A stretch of DNA of 64,000 nucleotides from Trebonia sp963734665 (GCA_963734665.1 CAVTIR010000004.1:1550001-1614000), one strand, 5' to 3'. Positions 8,934 through 17,338 are shown, counted from the first letter of the stretch. Notes: a model not told the origin generated them from the sequence alone. A program made the numbers and translations.

Positions 8934-10010
8934 TTGGACAGACAGCTCAGGGTACGGACGCACGGCAGCGAGCCAGCCCCCCGTGCCGCTTACCTTTGCC
9001 CGTCGGTGGGCGAATACCCCATTTACGACGAGAGCATCTACCAGGTGCTCCGCCAAGACGAACGCCGCAACAGCTTGTTTCGCCGCGCTATCGGCACGGT
9101 CGCCCCCGGGGCGACCGTGCTCGAGATCGGCTGCGGCCCCGACCTGCTCTGGACGCTCGCGGCGGTTGACGCCGGCGCGTCCCGGGTGTACGCGATCGAG
9201 GTCATCGAGGAAAGCGCCCGGCGCGCCGAACAGACCGCCCACGCCCATCCGGCCGACAACATCCACGTCATAGCAGGCGACTCGACTCAGGTCGCGCTGC
9301 CGGAACGCGCGGATGTGTGCATCGCGGAGATAGTCGGCTGTATCGGCGGCTCGGAGGGCATCGCCGCAGTGCTCGCGGATGCCCGCCGACGGCACCTGGC
9401 ACCGTCAGCCAGCGTCATCCCGGGGGCAGTGCGCACGCTGGCCGGAGCGGTGGGCCTGCTCGACCTGATGGGCGGCGACGTGGCCATGCCGATGGCGTTC
9501 GCGCCGTACGTCGAGGCGGTGTTCCGGCAGGCCGGCGGGCCGTTTGACCTCCGGCTCTACGTGGGCGGCATGGGCCCGGCCGCGCTGCTGTCGACAACGG
9601 GCGCCTTTGAGGACCTGAGATTCACCGAGCAGTCATACGTCCAGGGCGCCGAACTCCAGCTCCAGATCACCAGAAGCGGTCGCATCGACGGGCTGCTGGC
9701 CTGGATCGAGCTGGCCGTGGCGCCTGATGACGCAGTACTGGACAGCCTCGCAGAAGACACGAACTGGCTGCCGGTCTACATCCCGTTCACGCTCCAGGAC
9801 CCCCTCGCCGTCAGTGCCGGCGACATACTGTCGATGCACGTCACGGTCCACGCAGCGGCCGACGACATACATCCGGAGTACTTCTTCCGCGGCCATCTCA
9901 CCCGGGCGGGTTCCGGCACCGCCATTGAGGTCAGCGCCGAATCGAGATACTCAGGCGGCCCGTTCCGCTCAACGGTGGTGCACCGCAGGTTGTTTCACGC
10001 CGGGTCTTAA
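8934..10010 (+). CDS. PRMT-like SAM-dependent methyltransferase
   Basis: The 358-residue protein has a class I methyltransferase core: motif I VLEIGCGPD at about 63-70, the acidic end of strand 2 in VYAIEV (Glu89), and DVCIAEIVGCIGGSEG where protein-arginine methyltransferases carry the 'SE.MG' loop. The N-terminal YPIYDESIYQVLRQDERRN resembles the PRMT lead-in helix, and the C-terminal half is beta-rich like PRMT barrels. Substrate is unknown. It begins with TTG only 13 bases after the GGDEF-EAL stop, so it is probably co-transcribed with it; nothing shows a functional link. It could instead methylate a small molecule. Confidence 0.75.
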   Translation: MDRQLRVRTHGSEPAPRAAYLCPSVGEYPIYDESIYQVLRQDERRNSLFRRAIGTVAPGATVLEIGCGPDLLWTLAAVDAGASRVYAIEVIEESARRAEQTAHAHPADNIHVIAGDSTQVALPERADVCIAEIVGCIGGSEGIAAVLADARRRHLAPSASVIPGAVRTLAGAVGLLDLMGGDVAMPMAFAPYVEAVFRQAGGPFDLRLYVGGMGPAALLSTTGAFEDLRFTEQSYVQGAELQLQITRSGRIDGLLAWIELAVAPDDAVLDSLAEDTNWLPVYIPFTLQDPLAVSAGDILSMHVTVHAAADDIHPEYFFRGHLTRAGSGTAIEVSAESRYSGGPFRSTVVHRRLFHAGS

Positions 10011-10174
10011 TCCCGAATCGCCGTCAGGGTGATTGGCCGCCGTACTGCTCACGCCAGAGGCACTCGGGCTGGCGGTGCTATCTGCCGCCAGGGAGCCGGC
10101 CAGGGTGTTTACGGGCGCGACTGGGCGGCCATGGTGTGACCGTGAAAGCCAGTGAACCGACCATCGGAGGCATC

Positions 10175-10249
10175 ATGACCACCTCACCCAAACCCAGACG
10201 GCTCTCCCGTCCGGGAGCGGGTCCGGGTCGCCATCGATGTCACCTTTAA
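10175..10249 (+). other. Short open frame with strong ribosome site, possible gene remnant
   Basis: In the 294-base gap between the methyltransferase and the next gene, GGAGG lies 6 bases before an ATG that opens a 24-codon frame (MTTSPKPRRLSRPGAG...). A +1 shift after codon 6 would read on as ..PDGSPVRERVRVAIDVTFN. It may be a decayed gene start or a leader peptide. Nothing else is recognisable in 10011-10304. Confidence 0.25.
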
Positions 10250-10304
10250 CTAATGCCGACCGTAACCCCACCGTCCATTCTGCCGAAACCGGAAGGCACC
10301 ACCA

Positions 10305-10901
10305 GTGGAGTACCTCGTCACCATGACCACCCGCGTACCCGATGGAACGCCGGACCAGGCGGTCGCGGACGTCCGCGACCGCGAGGCGGCACATTCGAGT
10401 GAACTCGTCGCGCAGGGGCACCTGCTGCGGCTGTGGCGCCCGCCGCTGCGGCCGGGCGAGTGGCGCTCGCTCGGGCTGTTCGCCGCCGCCGATGACGCAC
10501 GGCTCGAGCAGGTGCTCGCCTCGATGCCGCTGCGGGTGTGGCGTACCGACGAGGTGACGCCGCTCTCTCCGCACCCGAACGACCCAGGCCTGCCGGCCAA
10601 GAGGGGCGCTGCGGAGTTCCTGACCGCCTTCACCATCGCCCTCCCTGAGAGCACGCCTGCCGAGACAGTCGAGGACATGGACGCGCGCGAGGCCGCGCGT
10701 GCGAAGGCACTGGCCGGGCAGGGGCACTTGCTGCGGCTGTGGCGGCTGCCCGGCGAGGGGCGCGCCCTGGGCCTGTGGCGGGCCCAGGACAGCACGGAGA
10801 TGCAGGCCATCTTGAAGACGCTGCCGCTGGATGCCTGGATGACGGTGGAGACCACAGCGCTTACCCCTCACCCGAGCGACCCGGGGCTGGCGGCGTCATG
10901 A
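10305..10901 (+). CDS. Tandem muconolactone isomerase-like protein
   Basis: Two homologous halves of about 95 residues are fused. Half one (1-98) has MEYLVTMTTRVPDG, REAAHSSELVAQGHLLRLWRPP and VWRTDEVTPLSPHPNDPG. Half two (about 103-198) has FLTAFTIALPES, REAARAKALAGQGHLLRLWRLPG and AWMTVETTALTPHPSDPG. Each half follows the muconolactone delta-isomerase layout: small ferredoxin-like fold, central 'LWR', and terminal 'PL--HPS'. The classical enzyme (about 95 residues, catechol branch of beta-ketoadipate) forms a decamer. Here two protomers are covalently linked. No other catechol-pathway gene is nearby, so a different lactone isomerisation or a general dimeric barrel role is possible. Confidence 0.78.
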   Translation: MEYLVTMTTRVPDGTPDQAVADVRDREAAHSSELVAQGHLLRLWRPPLRPGEWRSLGLFAAADDARLEQVLASMPLRVWRTDEVTPLSPHPNDPGLPAKRGAAEFLTAFTIALPESTPAETVEDMDAREAARAKALAGQGHLLRLWRLPGEGRALGLWRAQDSTEMQAILKTLPLDAWMTVETTALTPHPSDPGLAAS

Positions 10902-11002
10902 CGGCGAAGGTGGCCACCCTCGCTGAGGTCGCGGACTCCGGCACGCCCGCGGTGCTGGCCGCGCTGACCTTCCCCTGGGCGGTGCTGGGGACAAGGATGT
11001 GA
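10898..11002 (+). CDS. 34-residue coupled open frame of unknown function
   Basis: The ATG overlaps the preceding stop as ATGA, which favours translational coupling. The peptide MTAKVATLAEVADSGTPAVL..FPWAVLGTRM matches no family I know. It may be a real small protein or the stub of a truncated gene. Confidence 0.3.
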   Translation: MTAKVATLAEVADSGTPAVLAALTFPWAVLGTRM

Positions 11003-11058
11003 CCGAAGGGCCAGAATCGGCAGCCTGCCCGGCCGCCAAGGGGAGCTAGGGGATCCTG

Positions 11059-11889
11059 ATGCCGTGGTTTCCGGATTTCGTCAGTGCGATGCAGCTTGTG
11101 CGCCAGCAGACTCGTGCCGCGGGTCAGGCTGATCCGGTGGGCCAGTACTTCGCCGCGCTGAACCGCGGTGACACCCACGACCTGGAGATCACGTGGCCGG
11201 GCGAGGTGGTGGTCTACGATCCACGCGCGGGCGAGATCCGCGGCCACAGGCAGCTGCGCCGGTTCGTCAGGAACAACCAGTCCTGGCTGGCCCAGCGCCA
11301 CGCCCGTATCGAGACCGTGGCCTCCACATACGCGGACGGGCGGGCCGTGGTGGAGCTGCTCGCGCACCTGGCCGACGACGGCGCGGAATTGGCGTGGCCG
11401 GTGGCGGTCGTCGCCGAATCTCCCGACGACTTGTCGGTGGTGTTCCGGACCTACTGCAGCCAGTGGCCCGTCGACGGCCGGCGCCACCTCCGGCCGCCCA
11501 TCCTCAAGCCCGGCGATGCCCGCCCTGGGGATGTCGTCGGCCGCTACCAGGCCGCGCTCGAGGCCGGTGACGCCGAGGCAGTCGTGAGCACCCTCACGCC
11601 GGACGGGTACTACCGTGAGCCCATCGGCCCGCATGTCATCCACCGCGGCACGGCGGAGCTTCGCTCGTTCTTCACCAGGGAGTTCAGCGCGGGCGGCGGT
11701 ATCGGCTTGCAGCTCTGCATGGTGACGGACGACGGGGTGCGCTGCGCGCTGGAATACAACTGTGTCCGCCAGGGCAGCCATGACCTGCCGCCCCAGGCGG
11801 GACTCGGGGTCTACGAGCGCGGCCTCGACGGGCTGCTGTCCGCGGCCCGCGTCTACGACGACATCGAACCGCCCGCCGGGCCCGCATAG
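11059..11889 (+). CDS. Tandem SnoaL/NTF2-like domain protein
   Basis: The 276-residue protein holds two NTF2-like cone domains. The first (about 20-140) runs from VGQYFAALNRGDTHDLEITWPGEVVVYDPR through IRGHRQLRRFVRNNQSWL. The second (about 152-270) runs from VVGRYQAALEAGDAEAVVSTLTPDGYYREP through IHRGTAELRSFFTREF. Both show the family pattern: an N-terminal helix 'YxxAL--GD', a short strand, and a 'G--ELR-F' helix. Members include polyketide cyclases, ketosteroid isomerase-like enzymes and binding proteins. The substrate cannot be read from sequence. The ATG at 11059 has only a weak GGAGCTAGGGG lead. It lies directly downstream of the tandem isomerase-like gene. Confidence 0.72.
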   Translation: MPWFPDFVSAMQLVRQQTRAAGQADPVGQYFAALNRGDTHDLEITWPGEVVVYDPRAGEIRGHRQLRRFVRNNQSWLAQRHARIETVASTYADGRAVVELLAHLADDGAELAWPVAVVAESPDDLSVVFRTYCSQWPVDGRRHLRPPILKPGDARPGDVVGRYQAALEAGDAEAVVSTLTPDGYYREPIGPHVIHRGTAELRSFFTREFSAGGGIGLQLCMVTDDGVRCALEYNCVRQGSHDLPPQAGLGVYERGLDGLLSAARVYDDIEPPAGPA

Positions 11890-11936
11890 GCAACTCGCGG
11901 CACCTCGGGCATATCAGGAACTGCCTACGGGGCTTG

Positions 11937-12080
11937 TCATTTAACGTCACTAGCTGACCGCATGTCGTAGTGGGCAGTCTCTCCGGGCCGAAGATCCCAC
12001 GCCCATGCGCGGGCCAGGAACACTCCGATCCCCGCAGTGCTGGTCTCGAAGTGGGCGCTTCCGGTCGAGCTGGTGTCCGT
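11937..12080 (-). pseudogene. Decayed C-terminal fragment of an SsgA-like gene
   Basis: The minus strand reads SSTGSAHFETSTAGIGVFLARAWAWDLRPGETAHYDMRSASDVK then stop. This parallels ..GCARFEASAAGIGAFLARTYELVPAGEESACLNLDAELADLL of the intact SsgA-like gene at 465-911, and DNA similarity is clear between about 12008-12066 and 544-602. Upstream codons read ..RADLLAAQTD.., a possible trace of the 'RDLLAA' motif, but the middle of the domain is missing and there is no start. The rest of 11890-12300 shows no other gene. Confidence 0.65.
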
Positions 12081-12326
12081 TTGAGCCGCCAGGAGATCAG
12101 CTCGGGACGGCCGACGGCCGCTTCTTCCTGTTAGCGGGGCGGCTTGGGTCGGCTCGGGTGGACGCCAGCGAGAGGCTAACCAAGAACCCTAATCCCTGTC
12201 TGCCGTATGAGCCAAAATAGCCCAGAAGTAGTCGGACTTCTATGCTCATATTTCTCATTGGATCGGTTCTCTCACATGTGTCACTCCCCTGGAAATTGAA
12301 TCTTTAATCACTTACGCGCTCATATC

Positions 12327-12355
12327 TTGACTTAGTGATAAGCCGAAGCTATCCA
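12327..12355 (+). promoter_or_regulatory. Sigma-70 type promoter of the LVIVD-ABC operon
   Basis: TTGACT at 12327-12332 and TATCCA at 12350-12355 are separated by exactly 17 bases, in an AT-rich stretch, about 50 bases before the GTG start of the operon. Spacing and both hexamers fit a housekeeping-sigma promoter. Confidence 0.6.
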
Positions 12356-12407
12356 TAGGTGTGATGCATTCGATTGCAGTGGATCGCGAGAGGACGGAGA
12401 TCAAACG

Positions 12408-13577
12408 GTGAACTCAGTTACCGCTAGCTCCACTGGCCTCGACCTCGTGGCTCACCATGACCTCGGCGGCGCGGGCGACGGCATGCAGGTGATCCGGCAG
12501 GCGGATGCCGTTTACGTGGGTCACGTCGGCACCAGCGGCATGGGGACGTCGATCCTCGACGCCAGCGACCCCATGCGGCCGGAACTCGTGACCCAGTGGC
12601 CCGCGCCGCCGCGGTCGCACACGCACAAGGTCCAGGTCGCGGACGGCCTGCTGCTCGTCAACCACGAGAAGTTCCCGTACCGCGCGGCCTACGCCGACGG
12701 GTTCTCCGCCGGCCTTGCCGTCTACACGCTGACCGACCCGCTGCGGCCGGAGCGGGCCGGGTTCTGGCACAGCGGCGGGCGGGGCGTCCACCGCATCGTG
12801 TGGACGGGCGGCAGGTACGCGCACATGTCCGCCACCCCCGACGGGTTCCGCGACCGGATCTGGCAAGTGATCGACCTCGCCGACCCGGCCCGCCCGGCCG
12901 AGGCGGGCCGCTGGTGGTGGCCGGGACAGTGCGAGGACGAGGTGCCGGACTGGCCGGGCGGACGACGCTGCGCAGCGCACCACGCCCTGATCTCCGGCAA
13001 CCGCGCCTACCTCGGATACGACGACGCGGGCATGGTCGTGCTTGATGTCGGCGACATCGCCCGCCCTCGCCTCGTGGCCCGAGCCGAATGGGACGGTGGC
13101 TCGACGCACACCTGCCTGCCGCTGGCAGGCCGCGGCCTTGTGGTTGCCACCGACGAGCAGGTACGCGACGGGCCTGACGCGCCGCGGCGGGCCATCCACG
13201 TGATCGACGTCGCAGGCACGGAGCCGAAGATGATCGCCGCGTGCCCGGAGCCGGCGGGCTTCGGCGGCCAGCCGCTGCGATTCGGCGCGCACAATCTGCA
13301 CGAGAACCAGGCCGGCGCTTACCGCAGCGAGCGGCTCGTCTTCGCCACCTACTTCAGCGCGGGCGTACGCGTTTACGACCTGGCTGACCCCGCCCACCCA
13401 GTCGAGGTTGCGCACTGGATACCGGAGCCGCCACCCGGGCAGCCGGTGCCGCAGATCAACGACCTGTTCGTCGACCGCGACGGCTACCTCTGGGTGACCG
13501 ACCGGATCGGCGGCGGCCTGTACGTGCTGCGGCCGCGGCCAGCGCTCGATGCGCTGATGGACGAGGCACGGGCATGA
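12408..13577 (+). CDS. LVIVD-repeat beta-propeller protein
   Basis: The 389-residue protein contains about six repeats of the form 'hhDhSDPxxPxxh': ILDASDPMRPELVTQW, VYTLTDPLRPERAGFW, VIDLADPARPAEAGRW, VLDVGDIARPRLVARAEW, VIDVAGTEPKMIAAC and VYDLADPAHPVEVAHW. This fits an LVIVD-type beta-propeller. Conserved His residues (RSHTHKV, HENQAG, AHH) could bind a metal. No signal peptide is visible, so it is probably cytosolic. The start is GTG at 12408; its stop overlaps the next ATG (ATGA at 13574), so it is translated with the permeases. Its role, perhaps hydrolysis or sensing of the imported compound, is inferred only from context. Confidence 0.8.
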   Translation: MNSVTASSTGLDLVAHHDLGGAGDGMQVIRQADAVYVGHVGTSGMGTSILDASDPMRPELVTQWPAPPRSHTHKVQVADGLLLVNHEKFPYRAAYADGFSAGLAVYTLTDPLRPERAGFWHSGGRGVHRIVWTGGRYAHMSATPDGFRDRIWQVIDLADPARPAEAGRWWWPGQCEDEVPDWPGGRRCAAHHALISGNRAYLGYDDAGMVVLDVGDIARPRLVARAEWDGGSTHTCLPLAGRGLVVATDEQVRDGPDAPRRAIHVIDVAGTEPKMIAACPEPAGFGGQPLRFGAHNLHENQAGAYRSERLVFATYFSAGVRVYDLADPAHPVEVAHWIPEPPPGQPVPQINDLFVDRDGYLWVTDRIGGGLYVLRPRPALDALMDEARA

Positions 13578-14353
13578 CCAGGCCGCGCGCACGTGCCGCC
13601 TTCGGTCACTGGCGGGCCCTCCTCGGTTATGCGGCCGGCATCGCGGCTGGCATCGTAGCCTGGCAGTTGATCGGGCTGCACTCCGCAAACTTCGTCTTCG
13701 TGCCGCTGACCACGACCCTATCCAGCCTCGGCAGCCTGGTATCCAACGGCAGCCTGCCAAGCGCGCTTGCGTCCTCGTTCTCCGTGTACGCGGTCGGCGT
13801 GTCGCTTGCGATCGTGGCCGGCGCCGTGATCGGGATGCTGTTCGCCAGGCGAACGCTCCTGCGCAAGGCCTTCGAGCCGTACCTCGTCGCCTTGTACGCC
13901 ACTCCGATGGTGGCGCTGATCCCGTTCCTGCTCGCGTTGATCGGCTACGGGTTCTGGCCCAAGGTGATCGTTGTCTTTCTGTTCTCGTTCTTCCCCGTAG
14001 AGTTCGCTACCCAGCGCGGCGCGCAGAGCATCGCTCCCGAGTTGCTCGACGTAGCCCGTGCCTTCCGCACCAGCGAGCGCCAGATCTGGCGGCACGTCGT
14101 GATCCCGTACACGTTGCCGTACCTGATGACCGGCGTCCGCCAGGCGCTCGCCCGTGGCCTTGTCGGGATGATCTCCGCCGAGTTCTTCCTCAGCGCGGGC
14201 GGCCTCGGCAGCCTTCTGATCACGCAGTCCGAGCAGTTCGATACCGGTGACATGCTCGCTGTGACCTTGGTCATCACGCTGATCGGCGTCATCCTCATGG
14301 CGATCGGGCGCACGTTCGAGCGCCGGTTCGCACCCTGGCGGGTGACCTCTTGA
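13574..14353 (+). CDS. ABC transporter permease, TauC/SsuC type
   Basis: A 259-residue membrane protein with about six hydrophobic segments and the BPD_transp_1 coupling loop (EYA-type) near residues 155-185: PELLDVARAFRTSERQIWRHVVIPYTLPYLMTGVRQALARGLVGMISAEFF. That order is typical of nitrate/sulfonate/taurine/thiamine-precursor importers. The start overlaps the LVIVD stop by ATGA. Together with the next gene it makes a heterodimeric channel, which departs from the homodimer implied by a single SsuC gene. Substrate unknown. Confidence 0.88.
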   Translation: MTRPRARAAFGHWRALLGYAAGIAAGIVAWQLIGLHSANFVFVPLTTTLSSLGSLVSNGSLPSALASSFSVYAVGVSLAIVAGAVIGMLFARRTLLRKAFEPYLVALYATPMVALIPFLLALIGYGFWPKVIVVFLFSFFPVEFATQRGAQSIAPELLDVARAFRTSERQIWRHVVIPYTLPYLMTGVRQALARGLVGMISAEFFLSAGGLGSLLITQSEQFDTGDMLAVTLVITLIGVILMAIGRTFERRFAPWRVTS

Positions 14354-15267
14354 GCGCCCCGGGCCGCAACCTCTCTGCGGCCGCGGGCGCCTCGTCCCAG
14401 GTCCGGAGAGAGCAGCGCCTGTCTGTCATCCGCAGGGGCCTGGCGCCCGGCCGCCGTGCGGGCGGCCCGAACGGTCCGGGGGAGGCTAGCGGGGCCGAAG
14501 CGGAGACAGCTCGCCGCGAGCGCACCCAGGTGTTCCTGGCGCGCGGCGCCGCCGGGCTCGGCATCTTGGTGGTGTGGCAGGTCTGCGCGGCCACGCTCGC
14601 GCCCGCCTACATCGCCAGGCCTCTCGGGATCCTGGGACAGGTGCCGGCCGTGTTCGGCGATCAATCATTCTGGTCGGCCGCGGGCTCGACGCTGCTCGCC
14701 GTGGTCGAGGGGTTGATCATCGCGGTCGTGATCGGAACCGTCATCGGCCTGGTCATGGGCAGGATCAGGGACGTCGACCGGGCGCTGCGGCTGTATGTCG
14801 ACAGCTTCTACGCCATGCCGCTGGTCGCGCTCGTCCCGCTGCTGACCGTCTGGTTCGGCTATACACCCTTGGCCCGCCTGGTGGTCGTGGTCATTGAGGC
14901 GATCCTGCCGGTTATCTTCAGCGTGGCCGAGGGCGGGCGTAGCCTGTCCGCCCAGTTCACCGACGTGGCGCGCACCTACCGTGCGCCGTGGTGGCGGGTC
15001 TGGTCGGGGATCGTGCTGCCCGCCTCGCTGCCGTACTTGCTCGGCGGCATTGACCTGGCGATCGGCCGCGCCCTTGTCGGCGCGGTGGTGGCCGAGTTCA
15101 TCGCTTCGCTGAACGGCCTTGGCTACTACATCTTGTTCAACGTCCGCTCGTTCCAGGAGGACAGGGCGATGCTGGCCCTTGTCCTCCTTGTCGTATTCGC
15201 GCTCGCCGTGCGCGGGCTGGTCAGCCTGTTCGTGCGTCGCAAACTCCCGTGGTACCGGGCGGGATGA
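14350..15267 (+). CDS. ABC transporter permease, TauC/SsuC type (second subunit)
   Basis: A 305-residue permease whose first 60 residues are a charged, Arg/Gly/Ala-rich cytosolic extension absent from its partner. About six membrane segments follow, with the coupling loop AQFTDVARTYRAPWWRVWSGIVLPASLPYLLGGIDLAIGRALVGAVVAEF. The TTG at 14350 overlaps the previous stop (TTGA); a later in-frame start is possible because the extension is low-complexity. It pairs with the 13574 permease. Confidence 0.87.
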   Translation: MSAPGRNLSAAAGASSQVRREQRLSVIRRGLAPGRRAGGPNGPGEASGAEAETARRERTQVFLARGAAGLGILVVWQVCAATLAPAYIARPLGILGQVPAVFGDQSFWSAAGSTLLAVVEGLIIAVVIGTVIGLVMGRIRDVDRALRLYVDSFYAMPLVALVPLLTVWFGYTPLARLVVVVIEAILPVIFSVAEGGRSLSAQFTDVARTYRAPWWRVWSGIVLPASLPYLLGGIDLAIGRALVGAVVAEFIASLNGLGYYILFNVRSFQEDRAMLALVLLVVFALAVRGLVSLFVRRKLPWYRAG

Positions 15268-16121
15268 GGTCACCAGATGAGGGAGATGCCGTGACTCAGC
15301 CAGCAGATGCCGCCCTGATCCACGTCGACCAGGTGTCCAAGTGGTACGGCGGCCGGACCGTGATGTCGGGCGTCAGCTTCGATGTGGGGTCCCGCGAGAT
15401 TGTGTCGATCGTCGGGCCGTCCGGCTGCGGGAAGACCACGCTGCTCCGCTGCGTGGCCGGCCTGACCGCGCCGAGCGGGGGAGCGGTCAGCATCGCCGGT
15501 CACGTCGTCACCGAGCCGCCCGAGGGCGTCGGCGTGGTGTTCCAGCACTTCGGCCTCTTCCCGTGGATGACGGTCTTCGGCAACGTCGCCTTCGGGCTGA
15601 CCGTGCGCGGGATGCCGCGCAGGCAGGCGGAGCCACGGGTCCGTGAGCTCGTTGGCATGGTCGGACTTGAGGGGTTCGAGCACTCGTACCCGCACCAGCT
15701 TTCCGGCGGGATGCAGCAGCGGGCCGGCCTCGCGCGCGCCCTGGCGATCGAGCCCCGCGTGCTCCTCATGGACGAGCCGTTCGCCTCGCTTGACGCGCAG
15801 ACACGCGACGTGCTCCAGCTTGAGATGCTGCGGATCCTCGATCTGCGGCCCACCGCGACCATCTTCGTCACGCATTCGATCGACGAGGCCGTGCTGATGG
15901 GCGATCGCATCGTCATCCTCACCGGCCACCCGAGCACCGTGCACGATGTCGTCGATGTCGGGATACCGCGACCCCGAGGGCGGGAGGCCGTGGACAGTGA
16001 CCGGTTCCGGGTCGTCCGCGACTACCTGTGGACGGTCGTCATGAAGGGCCAAGACCAGCGGCGAGCGGGGGCGGGCAACACCAACTCGGTCGACAGGCAC
16101 CGTGAAGGGACGGCAGAGTGA
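15264..16121 (+). CDS. ABC transporter ATPase, TauB/SsuB type
   Basis: A nucleotide-binding subunit of about 285 residues. Walker A is VGPSGCGKTTLL, the Q-loop is VFQHFGLFPWMTV, the signature is LSGGMQQRAGLARAL, Walker B is VLLMDEPFASLD and the switch is FVTHSIDEAV. It energises the two permeases upstream. ATG 15264 overlaps the permease stop (ATGA); GTG 15291 behind GAGGGAG is an equally good start and would remove nine residues. Confidence 0.92.
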   Translation: MRSPDEGDAVTQPADAALIHVDQVSKWYGGRTVMSGVSFDVGSREIVSIVGPSGCGKTTLLRCVAGLTAPSGGAVSIAGHVVTEPPEGVGVVFQHFGLFPWMTVFGNVAFGLTVRGMPRRQAEPRVRELVGMVGLEGFEHSYPHQLSGGMQQRAGLARALAIEPRVLLMDEPFASLDAQTRDVLQLEMLRILDLRPTATIFVTHSIDEAVLMGDRIVILTGHPSTVHDVVDVGIPRPRGREAVDSDRFRVVRDYLWTVVMKGQDQRRAGAGNTNSVDRHREGTAE

Positions 16122-16122
16122 C

Positions 16123-17169
16123 ATGAGAAGACTACGTTTCGCCTTCAGAGCCGCCGCGCTGGTAGGCGCGGCAGCAATATCCGCCGCAGGCATCGCCGCC
16201 TGCGGCAGCCCGGGCGGCGGAGGCGGGTCATCGGCCGCCTCTGTGCCCACCATCACGCTCGGCTCGCCGGGGATCCCGCCGGTCATCTCCGGTCTGCTTC
16301 CCTACATCGCCCAGAAGGAGGGCTTCTACAAGAGGTACGGCGTCAACGTGGTCATCAAGAACTTCAGCACGGGAACGGACGCCACCCGTGCCGTCGCGGA
16401 CGGCCAGATCGACGCGGCGATCATGCCTCCCGCCCAGCTCATGGAGCTTGCGGCGAAGGGCGTCCAGCTGGTCGGCATTCAAGGCCAGGAGGTCCCCGAC
16501 TGGGTGGTCGTGTCCACCGACCCCGCCATCAAGACCTGTGCGCAGCTCAAGGGGCAGGGCATCACCGTCGACGCCGTGGGCGGCATCCGCTACACGGCGC
16601 TCGCCTCGATGGTCAAGTCCTGCGGCCTGACGATTAAGGACGTCAACCCGCTGCCTTTCCCGGGCAACAACGCGCCGCAGGCGATGATCGCCGGCCAGGT
16701 GAAGGAGGCCGTCCTGCACCTCAATGAGCTCATCGACGTGCAGCAGCAGCTCGGCCCCGGCAAGGTGAACATCATCATGAAGATGTCACAGACCAGCCCG
16801 GACACCATGTATGAGATGTACGGGGCGCTCAAGAGCGACCTGGCGAAAAAGCACACGGCCTTTGTCGACATGATCGCGGCCCAGATCGCCACGCTGAAGT
16901 GGATGGCGGACCCGGCGAATATCGACGAGGTTGCACAGCTCGGCACCATCGTTGGCGACCCCGCGAACGTGATGAAATCCGCCATGCAGCAGTACTTCGC
17001 CATGGGGTTCTGGACCCAGAACGGCTCAGGCATGCCCCAGGCCAACGTCAACAGCATGATCCAGTCGCAGGTCGCGGTCGGCAACCTGACGTCCGCGAAC
17101 GCTCCAGCCTACGCAAGCATCGTGGACCAGAGTGTCTACGCCGACGCGGCGAAGAAGGTATCCGGCTGA
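16123..17169 (+). CDS. ABC transporter substrate-binding lipoprotein, NMT1/THI5-like
   Basis: The 348-residue protein has a lipoprotein signal (MRRLRFAFRAA.., hydrophobic core, AGIAAC lipobox with Cys near residue 29) followed by a Gly/Ser linker. The mature part fits the NMT1/SsuA fold: ITLGSPGIPPVISGLLPYIAQKEGFYKRYGVNVVIKNFSTGTDATRAVADGQIDAAIMPPAQLMELAAKGVQLVGI. Relatives bind sulfonates, nitrate, pyrimidine thiamine precursors or aromatics; the ligand here cannot be told. It is the last gene of the operon, followed by a terminator. Confidence 0.9.
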   Translation: MRRLRFAFRAAALVGAAAISAAGIAACGSPGGGGGSSAASVPTITLGSPGIPPVISGLLPYIAQKEGFYKRYGVNVVIKNFSTGTDATRAVADGQIDAAIMPPAQLMELAAKGVQLVGIQGQEVPDWVVVSTDPAIKTCAQLKGQGITVDAVGGIRYTALASMVKSCGLTIKDVNPLPFPGNNAPQAMIAGQVKEAVLHLNELIDVQQQLGPGKVNIIMKMSQTSPDTMYEMYGALKSDLAKKHTAFVDMIAAQIATLKWMADPANIDEVAQLGTIVGDPANVMKSAMQQYFAMGFWTQNGSGMPQANVNSMIQSQVAVGNLTSANAPAYASIVDQSVYADAAKKVSG

Positions 17170-17188
17170 CGTCGCCCTCGCTAACGGC

Positions 17189-17227
17189 GGAATGGGGTTG
17201 TGGGCCGCGGCCCACAACCCCATTTCC
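17189..17227 (+). terminator. Strong hairpin terminator after the ABC operon
   Basis: A perfect 14-bp stem (TGGGGTTGTGGGCC paired with GGCCCACAACCCCA, two-base loop), flanked by further near-complementary bases, starts about 20 bases after the stop. There is no T-run, as is usual in this group. Confidence 0.8.
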
Positions 17228-17280
17228 GTGCGCCGCGCCGCGACGTAACCACGCGGCAACCCCCTGACCCGTCCCTGCCC

Positions 17281-17338
17281 CCCGGCCCCGGAAAGGACAG
17301 TGATCGCTGTGACCCGCATCCTTGGTTCGGCGCGGGAA
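17281..17338 (+). repeat. Left copy of a 58-bp direct repeat (larA start region)
   Basis: 54 of 58 bases equal 33013-33070, in the same orientation. The right copy covers the end of the dehydrogenase gene and the first codons of larA, including its ribosome site. The two copies bound the whole 15.7-kb sugar/amino-sugar island. Confidence 0.85.

Noticed and set aside
17189..17227. Long palindrome considered as an inverted-repeat end of a mobile element
   Set aside because: It directly follows an operon stop, has a two-base loop, and no partner copy or transposase is nearby; it is a terminator.
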